Positions 52,934-60,000 of a stretch of 60,000 bases of DNA are shown here, piece after piece (position 1 is the stretch's first letter; the number at the start of each line of letters is the position of its first letter). Below the pieces are notes generated by a model. It was given only the letters and a program-made list of their open reading frames with translations. It had not been told where the DNA came from and ran no database searches. The DNA is from Apostichopus japonicus (Eukaryota; Echinodermata; Holothuroidea; Aspidochirotida; Stichopodidae): NCBI RefSeq assembly GCF_037975245.1, contig NC_092577.1, forward strand, positions 24,179,398 to 24,239,397, in the 5' to 3' direction. The position numbers and the translations under genes were made by a program.

Positions 52934-54025
52934 CTACGAAGACGACGATTCCGTAAGCTTCAATCGCGCCCTAGACGACATATCGTCGTCCGAGTCGTCA
53001 CTTGAAGCCGACCTTTTAAGAGAGGGTTCCCCCATTTCATCGTACCAGCTCGTTCCAGTGGCACGTTTCGGCTCGCTGATCACCGATTCACCGGAGTCGC
53101 TATCAGACAGAGCCTCCGGAGGATCGATGACCACCGATTCTCCGTCAGACAAAGCCTCCGGATCTGGCGATACCGGCTGGGGACTGGGGACGGAACTGGA
53201 CGAGTTGATGGGGGAAGCTGGTGGAGACTTTCTCGGTGCGGGCACGGGGTTGGGGTCTGCAACTACGGGGGTGGGTGAACCAGGTGCAGGGGAGGGTAAA
53301 ATCCCACCAGATTCCCCCTCCTCTCGTGAAGTAGTAGGTGCGTCGGAACTTGACTTACCCCCACTCTTAGTCCTAGAGACATAAGAGGAGGGACAAGCTC
53401 GAAAGACATGTCCCTCCTTCCCACATAGTGAGCACACAACCTCGTTTGGGCAAGCGGTGCTATCATGCCCAAGACGAAGGCAGCGCCCACATTTCTTGTT
53501 TGGGCAGCCCTTGGCTTCGTGCCCGGTCTCCCCACACCTGAAGCAGGTACGGGGCTGACCGGGATACCGCACGTGGGCTTTATGCCCTGCTATAAACAGG
53601 AAGGAGGGAATGTCCTGTTTCAGGTCGATCCGAACCTGTCGGTGCCCGTTCAACACCCCAGGGGCTTGTGCATAGGAGCACATTTTGGCAGCCTTGACAG
53701 CCCCAAACCGACCCAAAACCGTTACGACAAGTTCCTGCCGCACCTCTAGTCCTACGTGGATGATAGTTACCCATACGGATCGCTCGTATGGAGTAACTGT
53801 CATCCCCTCGACGTTACTCAGCAACGTGACACCTTTCTGACGGGCCACGTCACTGGTAAAACGTAAATCGTACGTATTATGACCCTGGAGAGCTTGCAAA
53901 GCATCAACCTCTCCAGGCACAACAACACCCTTGCTCTTCAAAATACTTAAAACTTGCACCGGTGGAACCGCTTGTTCACCGGTGAACGACAACTTAACAA
54001 TCCGAGAATCACGGCGCGATGCCAT
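52934..54025 (-). CDS. LINE copy 2 ORF1
   Basis: 363 residues from MASRRDSRIVKLSFTGEQAV (ATG at 54025; the open frame extends upstream through the leader, but homology starts here). Intact; VPGEVDALQALQGHNTYDLR, three CCHC knuckles and an acidic Ser-rich C-terminus (SSDDSDDDMSSRARLKLTES). It would bind LINE RNA as the particle protein. Confidence 0.88.
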   Translation of the reverse strand: MASRRDSRIVKLSFTGEQAVPPVQVLSILKSKGVVVPGEVDALQALQGHNTYDLRFTSDVARQKGVTLLSNVEGMTVTPYERSVWVTIIHVGLEVRQELVVTVLGRFGAVKAAKMCSYAQAPGVLNGHRQVRIDLKQDIPSFLFIAGHKAHVRYPGQPRTCFRCGETGHEAKGCPNKKCGRCLRLGHDSTACPNEVVCSLCGKEGHVFRACPSSYVSRTKSGGKSSSDAPTTSREEGESGGILPSPAPGSPTPVVADPNPVPAPRKSPPASPINSSSSVPSPQPVSPDPEALSDGESVVIDPPEALSDSDSGESVISEPKRATGTSWYDEMGEPSLKRSASSDDSDDDMSSRARLKLTESSSS

Positions 54026-54260
54026 GATACCAAAGGTGGCTAGGCCACAGGGGAGTAACAAAAAACAACCTAAAGACAGGATAGTGAAACAACAAACGAT
54101 ATACGAACTGAGGAAAACACACGAACACAAGCTATCACACCCGCCTGGCGGGAAGTATAGCACAGTACAGCACAGCACAAAAACAGCTGTAATAGATGAA
54201 GAGCGAGAGCAAAACGCGTCCGCACTCCACGAAAGCCAACTGCCAACTCGTGCAATGGTG

Positions 54261-55030
54261 TTAGTGATGTTAAGGACGATAAAAGTACTAATTTTAATAC
54301 TTTGTTTTGTGATGATCCCGAGTTAAGTACAGTTATGGGTTTCATTCATAAAGTCAAAGTGAATGAAAATGTCAAACCTAAGCATCAAAAGCTTAGAAGG
54401 TTGCCTTTCAGTGTACGGGAAAGGGTTTCAAATGAATTGAAGAAGTTGGAATCCTCGGGGGTGATTGAAAAGATAGATTCTTCTGAATGGGTGTCTCCCA
54501 TTGTGGTTTCATACAAAAGGTCTGGGAAAATAAGACTGCGTAGATCTTAGGGAAGTTAACAAAGCAGTAATTCCCGATTTTTTTCCACTCCCTAAAATAG
54601 ACGAGTTGTTAGGGGAGTTACGTAATTCAAAGGTATTCTCTCAACTTGATCTGACATCAGCATATCATCAATTGTTATTACACCCTGATTCTAGGTCACT
54701 CACAGCATTCATAACTCATAATGGGTTATTTCAATACAAGAGAGTTTGTTTTGGTCTCTCCTCTGCTTCTTCAGTGTTTCAAAAAATGATGTATACAATA
54801 CTTGCCGGTATTGACGGAGTTCAATGTTATTTGGATGATGTAATCATATATGGTAGGACTGAAGAAGAACATAATAAAGCATTGGAAACTGTTCTAGCCA
54901 AACTAAATTCTTACGGTATCAAACTGAATATTGGAAAATGCAAGTTCAATCAAACTTCAATGAAATTTTTACGACATGTCGTAAGTGAAGAGGGCGTAAG
55001 AGTTGATGACAAATATACTGCAATTACAGG
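54261..55030 (+). pseudogene. gypsy-B reverse transcriptase, continuing after the LINE
   Basis: FCDDPELSTVMGFIHKVKVN and LKKLESSGVIEKIDSSEWVS lead into the RT. About two bases are lost near 54538 (IRLRRS then stop), and the next frame gives FSQLDLTSAYHQLLLHPDSR, HNGLFQYKRVCFGLSSAS and the catalytic YLDD in CYLDDVIIYG. The homology ends after VDDKYTAIT (about 55026). RNase H and integrase are missing. Confidence 0.85.
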
Positions 55031-55324
55031 TGCTAGTGTTATGAAATAGTGATACCATCTCTTTGATGTTACCGAAACACTCCATCGAGACACCTTACAG
55101 GCCTCTTGTATATTTATGTAGGTCATTGATTCAGTTTTCCCACTAGAAGTTTTAACTATTTTATTGAATCTTGGTACAGGGCCTTTTCCCAAAATAGATT
55201 CCATTGTGTCTGTGGAACATTCGAGAAGGTTCTATCGCGTGGTATGGAAGTTTCCATACAAAAGGGGATGGACTTCCAAACTCCCAACCAATCAGGGCAG
55301 ATCAGTGCCAGCGCACTTATTTTT
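55031..55324. other. Unassigned DNA between gypsy-B and LINE copy 3
   Basis: The - strand has a small open frame (MESILGKGPVPRFNKIVKTS, SGKTESMTYINIQEACKVSR) that I do not recognise. It may be another element joined to the broken gypsy. Confidence 0.25.
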
Positions 55325-55487
55325 GCTTTTTACGTGACCCGCCATGCGGGATACAAAACGTCACGGCCAAACGGCACTACCGAACCATCCCATTCTGACA
55401 AACGAAACTAAGGTCTAGCGAGCCAAAAAAACATACGCCCGCCGACCTGCAGAGACAAAACGCCCAACCCCCTCCCCACTCAAACAT

Positions 55488-58400
55488 TCAAAAACGTACA
55501 GAAGGACGACCCGCACGCAGCGAAACGAAAAACCCCTCCCCAGCACACCAGCGTCCAAAAAAGGCAGCCCCAGATAAACGGCGAAAATCGCCTTCAATCT
55601 GAAGGCGAATGTCAGACTTCACCGCCTCCAGGACTGCCTGCCAACTGGCAAAATTCCCCCTAAAAACCAAATTACATCTATTCCGCCAAACATGTTTTTT
55701 TACAATAGAGCAAACAAAAATGATGCGGTGCAACACAGCTACCGAACAAACTGGAGGGTCTACCCCATATAAAATAAAGCCCTGCCCTACCGACCATGAA
55801 CGGTCTCCCGTAACACGGTCGGTCCAGGTCTGGAACCACTCCCATAAGTTGACTACAAAGTAACAATGCCAAAAAACATGAGCAGTACTCTCTAAGCTGT
55901 CACAGCCGGTCCTAGGGCACAGTCCATCACCCAATCGCCAATGATATCTTTTTAGGTTGGTCACCAAGGCACCGTGTGCAACTCTCCATGCAAGATCACG
56001 GAGCCTGCAACCATTCAGCCTTGAATGCACCGAACGCCATACTTCTGCAGAATGACGTCCCTGGACAAAAGTTGCATTCAAGGCCTTATCCCTCAACGAA
56101 CTGTGAACGAGGGCCGGCTGTGACAGGTCAACGGGGGGCAACTCAATCAGCGCGGAGCAGATGACACGCACCGCCCTGTTTGGAGTACTACTATGCGGTT
56201 CTCTGTTGCTAAACAGCGCCGGGACCCATCGACGCAGGTGCAAACCGCCCCAAAAACGTACAAAATATGAACAAGGCAACCCTGGGTCAGTTACCGCTAC
56301 AAACAACTGCTTAAATAACAAAAAGGTCAATTTACTTCCCAGATGAACCACCCCCAGTCCCCCCTTCTCCAGTTTTTGGTACAATACCGCCCTCTTGACC
56401 AGCTCTGTACCACCGGACCATATGAATGAAAAAATCGCCCTCTCCAACCGTACCAGGACGCGACGCGGAATAGGATACACCGCGCCAGGGTACCACAAGA
56501 TGGGCGAAACGAAACGATTAATAACAGTGACTTTCCCCAAGATCGAAAGCCAGCGGGTGCCAAAGGTTTCGAGTCTGCTCTCAAATACCTCAGCCCTCTC
56601 GTTCCAGGTGACATCACAAGGTGCATCGTAGCCGAACCATATACCATTAATTTTGATATTCTGATCCGACCACGACGCACCGAATGGTAAGTTTCTGTAT
56701 CTCCAGCTACCAAGACGAAGGCCCTTTGTCTTTTCTGGATTCAACTTCGCCCCGGTAGCTCTCTCAAAAATAGATAGATCCTGCGAGAGTGCGCGAAAGG
56801 AGCCGAGACTCGAAACAATACATGTCACGTCATCTGCATATTGAGCGCATTTCACTTTGGCACCCCCTGGCACAACGAATGGAACAAGTTTGGAGTCCCT
56901 TTCCAAAAGACGAGAGAGGGACTCGCTAAACAAAACATAAAGTAATGGAGACAGAGGGCACCCCTGGCGCACCCCCCTCTCTACGTTAAAAACCTCCGAA
57001 CAAAACCCATTTACGATAACAGAACTGAAACTTTCTTCATACAAAACAGAAATCCATTTACGAAAATTTGGGTGCAACTGAAACGTCTCCAATACATTCA
57101 TTAAAAAACCGCGATCCACCATGTCAAAGGCCTTCTGCTGGTCCAGAGACACCAATGCACATGGCAGATCACGCTCAATAACAAAGTCGGTCAAGTCGCG
57201 CATCAACCACAAGTTCTGCTGGATGCAATGACCCTTCACTGCACAAGTCTGGAGATCACCAACAAGATGCGGCATAGCCAGTGCAAGGCGGTTGCACAAG
57301 GCCTTAGCCAGCAACTTGTAGTCCACATTTAACAAGGTGATCGGACGCTTGGTATGGGGATCCAAGGGGTCCCCAGACTTTGGCAGCAAAGTAATCATGC
57401 CCAGACGTTGACTTTCGTTTAACAGTCCGTTTTGGAAGGCGTCTTCGAAGACGGCTCTGATGTCGGGTCCTATTATTGCCCAGAAGGTTCGGTAGAACTC
57501 CCTCGGAAGCCCGTCCGAACCCGGGGACTTGCCATTCTTCATCTTCGAAAGCGCCTTCCAAAGCTCAACAGTGGTTATTTCGCCCCCCAAAATATCATTG
57601 ACATCGTGGGGAACGGTTTTTGAGATTCCCCTCAATAAATCGGCCTGTGCCGACAAGTCGACATTGCCACGCGTAAACAAACTCGAATAGTACTCTTTAT
57701 ATACGCGGACAATGCCGTGAGGGTCACTAACCACGGTCCCATCAGTAGCGCGTACAGACGGGACGCGTCTGTCACCTGCCGATGAGCTAACGGACTGGTA
57801 AAACCTCAGTGAAGGGCGCTCCTCGGCTTCCACCGCTTCGACACGGGCCCTGACGCGGGCACCGTGGTACTTTTCATCGAGATAAGTCTGCAAAGCGATG
57901 ACAGCCAAAGGGTCGCCAAACTTCACCTCCGCGCACAGCTTCGAGAATTTTTCTCTTCGACGCCGTGCGCGGGTCACGCAATACTGAATTGCGTAGCGTT
58001 TGATGCGCAACTTGACCTCATCCCACCATTGGGATGTAGAAGCAAAGGCCGGCTTCAATGTTTGCCATCCTTTGTACCTGGTCTCGAAACCCTGACGGAA
58101 CTCTGCCTCGCCAAGAATCCGACAGTTAAGCTTCCATAGGCCCCGCCCGATGGGGAAAATGGAAGGCAAAACAAAACGTGCTACTACAGTGTCATGGTCA
58201 GAGAGCGGACAGCTGAGCGTCTCGCAACCCGAAAATGTAAAACTTACGGGCGCATACACTCGATCTATCCTGGAGGCATCTTCTCCGTTAGGCCTCACCC
58301 ACGTATACACCGTACTACACGGGTGCATATGTCTCCAGACATCGGCTAAAAGGTGTGCCGAAGTGAATCTGTCCAATTCTGTGATCCCAGCGTCGGGACT

Positions 58401-58880
58401 TGCAGACACAGAAGTTCCGAGTCTGTCAAGACCCGAGTCTGGGACACAGTTAAAGTCTCCGACCATGACACACGGCGCACTACCAGGAACAAAGGAAGGC
58501 AGCGTGTTAAAAAAATCTTGTCTAGCAGAAGGCCGATTGGGAGCATACACATTGCAAATGGCGATGTTACCCTGTGGATACTTGAATAGAATGCAAACCA
58601 ATCGGCCCTCGTGATCCGTCTCCACCCTAGTGGCACAACCCGCCTGACGAGCTGACAGAAGGATGACAGTGCCACAGGATGAAGACGAACCAAACGAAGC
58701 ATGCAGCTCACCACCCCACTCATAAGCCCATAGAGGGACATCTTCTTCCAAAATATGTGTTTCTTGCAGGCAAACGCAGTCGACCTCCATTGATTTACAA
58801 TATTGGAAAATGCGACTGCGCTTGCGATGATCCCTCATGCCATTCACGTTCAAAGTGGCAACTGAGAATGTATGGGCCAT
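55488..58880 (-). CDS. LINE copy 3 ORF2: endonuclease-reverse transcriptase, complete
   Basis: About 1,130 residues from MAHTFSVATLNVNGMRDHRK (ATG at 58880). Endonuclease residues: Asn in LNVNGMR, Glu in LQETHI, Asp/Asn in GDFNC, Asp in RIDRVY, and SDHD. RT residues: LVSLDQQKAFDMVDRGF, GVRQGCPLSPLLYVLF, QYADDV. The C-terminus reads through ALNATFVQGRHSAEVWRSVH into the Cys/His domain (LCPRTGCDSLESTAHVFWHC) and ends RWCAGEGFFVSLRAGRPSVR. The protein nicks the target and copies the LINE RNA onto it. All visible catalytic residues are present. Confidence 0.93.
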   Translation of the reverse strand: MAHTFSVATLNVNGMRDHRKRSRIFQYCKSMEVDCVCLQETHILEEDVPLWAYEWGGELHASFGSSSSCGTVILLSARQAGCATRVETDHEGRLVCILFKYPQGNIAICNVYAPNRPSARQDFFNTLPSFVPGSAPCVMVGDFNCVPDSGLDRLGTSVSASPDAGITELDRFTSAHLLADVWRHMHPCSTVYTWVRPNGEDASRIDRVYAPVSFTFSGCETLSCPLSDHDTVVARFVLPSIFPIGRGLWKLNCRILGEAEFRQGFETRYKGWQTLKPAFASTSQWWDEVKLRIKRYAIQYCVTRARRRREKFSKLCAEVKFGDPLAVIALQTYLDEKYHGARVRARVEAVEAEERPSLRFYQSVSSSAGDRRVPSVRATDGTVVSDPHGIVRVYKEYYSSLFTRGNVDLSAQADLLRGISKTVPHDVNDILGGEITTVELWKALSKMKNGKSPGSDGLPREFYRTFWAIIGPDIRAVFEDAFQNGLLNESQRLGMITLLPKSGDPLDPHTKRPITLLNVDYKLLAKALCNRLALAMPHLVGDLQTCAVKGHCIQQNLWLMRDLTDFVIERDLPCALVSLDQQKAFDMVDRGFLMNVLETFQLHPNFRKWISVLYEESFSSVIVNGFCSEVFNVERGVRQGCPLSPLLYVLFSESLSRLLERDSKLVPFVVPGGAKVKCAQYADDVTCIVSSLGSFRALSQDLSIFERATGAKLNPEKTKGLRLGSWRYRNLPFGASWSDQNIKINGIWFGYDAPCDVTWNERAEVFESRLETFGTRWLSILGKVTVINRFVSPILWYPGAVYPIPRRVLVRLERAIFSFIWSGGTELVKRAVLYQKLEKGGLGVVHLGSKLTFLLFKQLFVAVTDPGLPCSYFVRFWGGLHLRRWVPALFSNREPHSSTPNRAVRVICSALIELPPVDLSQPALVHSSLRDKALNATFVQGRHSAEVWRSVHSRLNGCRLRDLAWRVAHGALVTNLKRYHWRLGDGLCPRTGCDSLESTAHVFWHCYFVVNLWEWFQTWTDRVTGDRSWSVGQGFILYGVDPPVCSVAVLHRIIFVCSIVKKHVWRNRCNLVFRGNFASWQAVLEAVKSDIRLQIEGDFRRLSGAAFFGRWCAGEGFFVSLRAGRPSVRF

Positions 58881-58900
58881 GAGAGGGCAATGGGGCAAAA

Positions 58901-60000
58901 CTACGCCGACGACGATTCTGTAAGCTTCAAGCGCGCTCTAGACGACATATCGTCGTCCGAGTCGTCACTTGAGGCCGACCTTTTTAGAGAGGGTTCCCCC
59001 ATCTCGTCGTACCAGCTCGTCCCAGTGGCACGTTTTGGCTCGACGATCACCGAGCCCCCGGAGTCGCTGTCAGACAGAGCCTCCGGAGACCCGATGACCA
59101 CCGAGTCCCCGGAGTCGCCGTCGGACAGAGTCTCCAGATCTGGCGACACCGGCGGCGGGCTGGGGACGGAACTGGACGAGTTGATAGGGGAAGCTGGTGG
59201 AGACTTTCTCGGTGCGGGCACGGGGTTGGGGTCTGCAACTTCAAGGGAGGGTGAACTAGGCGCATCCGGCCCCCCCTCTTTGCGTGGAGCTTCCTCCGAG
59301 GCAGTAGGTGCGCCAGAGCTTGGCGCCTTTGATTGACCCCCACTCTTTGTCATAAAGACATAAGAGGAGGGACAAGCGCGAAAAACATGCCCCTCCTTCC
59401 CACAGAGTGAGCACACAACTTCGCTTGGGCAAGCAGAGGTATCATGCCCAAGACGAAGGCAGCGCCCACACTTTTTGTTTGGGCAGCCCTTGGCTTCGTG
59501 CCCGGTCTCCCCACACCTGAAGCAGGTACGGGGCTGACCGGGGTATCGCACGTGAGCTTTATGTCCGGCAATAAAGAGGAAGGAGGGAATGTCCTGCTTG
59601 AGGTCGATCCGAACCTGTCGGTGCCCGTTCAACACCCCAGGGGCCTGTGCGTACGAGCACATTTTGATGCCCTTGACAGCCCCAAACCGACCTAAAACAG
59701 TTGCGACAAGTTCCTGACGCACCTCTAGTCCTACGTGGATGACAGTTACCCATACGGAACGCTCGTACGGAGTAACTGTCAAACCTTCAACCCCACTCAG
59801 CAACGCGACACCCTTCTGCCGGGTCACGTCACTTGTAAAACGTACATCATAAGTATTACGACCCTGGAGAGCTTGCAACGCATCAACCTCTCCAGGCACA
59901 AGAACACCCTTACTCTTTAAAATACTAAAAACTTGCACCGGTGGAACCGCTTGTTCACCGGTGAAGGTTAACTTAACAATTTTGGAATCACGGCGCGATG
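58901..60000 (-). CDS. LINE copy 3 ORF1, truncated only by the window edge
   Basis: Open from the edge (codon 3 of MASRRDSKIV) to the stop at 58901, about 366 residues. VPGEVDALQALQGRNTYDVR, three CCHC knuckles (CFRCGETGHEAKGC, CGRCLRLGHDTSAC, CSLCGKEGHVFRAC), a Pro/Ser-rich linker and an acidic end. The stop and the ORF2 ATG are about 20 bases apart, so ORF2 is probably made by reinitiation or a similar mechanism. Confidence 0.92.
   Translation of the reverse strand, partial: SRRDSKIVKLTFTGEQAVPPVQVFSILKSKGVLVPGEVDALQALQGRNTYDVRFTSDVTRQKGVALLSGVEGLTVTPYERSVWVTVIHVGLEVRQELVATVLGRFGAVKGIKMCSYAQAPGVLNGHRQVRIDLKQDIPSFLFIAGHKAHVRYPGQPRTCFRCGETGHEAKGCPNKKCGRCLRLGHDTSACPSEVVCSLCGKEGHVFRACPSSYVFMTKSGGQSKAPSSGAPTASEEAPRKEGGPDAPSSPSLEVADPNPVPAPRKSPPASPINSSSSVPSPPPVSPDLETLSDGDSGDSVVIGSPEALSDSDSGGSVIVEPKRATGTSWYDEMGEPSLKRSASSDDSDDDMSSRARLKLTESSSA

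Larger units (their letters stand above)
49361..54248 (-). mobile_element. Tx1/L1-like LINE, copy 2, full length, inside gypsy-B
   Basis: 4,888 bp with a 12-bp target duplication. On the - strand it has a 5' leader, ORF1, ORF2 and a 3' tail ending ACGTAAAAAGC. Since both edges are defined by the duplication, it fixes the true ends of the family: 5' AGTTGGCAGTTGGC and 3' ...AAAAAGC, with no poly-A. Confidence 0.93.
55325..60000 (-). mobile_element. Tx1/L1-like LINE, copy 3, apparently intact, runs off the window
   Basis: The 3' end starts gctttttacgtgacccgcca at 55325, as in copy 2. ORF2 and ORF1 are both open; the 5' leader lies past the right edge. Its ORF2 lacks the homopolymer frameshift seen in copies 1 and 2. 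Confidence 0.92.

Noticed and set aside
1-60000. tRNA, rRNA or snRNA genes
   Set aside because: No cloverleaf with A/B box spacing and no rRNA-like blocks were recognised by eye; a covariance-model scan would be needed to exclude them fully.

Overview
The window is eukaryotic: genes are split by GT/AG introns, there are no operons or ribosome-binding sites, and most of the sequence is transposable elements and AT-rich non-coding DNA. The combination of a Helentron with a fused endonuclease, Tx1/L1-like LINEs with zinc-knuckle ORF1, Ty3/gypsy elements, a zinc-finger/tyrosine-recombinase-like gene and GGTCA-rich repeats suggests a marine invertebrate. A deuterostome such as an echinoderm, hemichordate or lancelet fits, but the sequence alone does not fix the species.

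Layout. 1-5839: a candidate host gene on + with exons joined by phase-1 introns (a BRCT-like segment, an acidic exon, then a large exon with two C2H2-type fingers, a tyrosine-recombinase-like region, a GAT-repeat acidic tract and a Myb-like end); the large exon has three frame breaks. 5840-6689: a roughly 290-bp duplication. 6690-11390: a repeat family built from AGGTCA half-sites, including one unit with inverted ends (7905-10149). 11390-13700: diverged duplicated repeats containing a hAT-like insertion with an 8-bp target duplication (12275-12890). 13956-17620: a tandem duplication whose first copy carries an inserted foldback element. 17640-20640: minisatellites. 20640-26030: a broken Helentron (Rep-helicase plus endonuclease).

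28295-36860: a Ty3/gypsy element on the - strand (gypsy-A, both LTRs present) interrupted by an ORF1-only LINE (30524-32449). 36911-39915: three exons of an OB-fold-like protein, the first only 50 bp from the gypsy LTR. 41876-46369: Tx1-like LINE copy 1 (+, decayed), followed by an inverted LINE mosaic to 47336. 48136-55030: a second gypsy element (gypsy-B, +) split by full-length LINE copy 2 (-), which has a 12-bp target duplication. 55325-60000: LINE copy 3 (-), which looks intact but runs off the window.

The most interesting signal is in the LINEs. The ORF1-only element has a very different ORF1 from the three full-length copies but shares their 3' tail. Its 5' junction carries a short inverted scrap that closely matches the ORF2 of the full-length family. 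Together these suggest a parasite-type LINE moved in trans by the autonomous family. The autonomous family's 3' end folds into a two-stem structure with a compensatory base change between copies.
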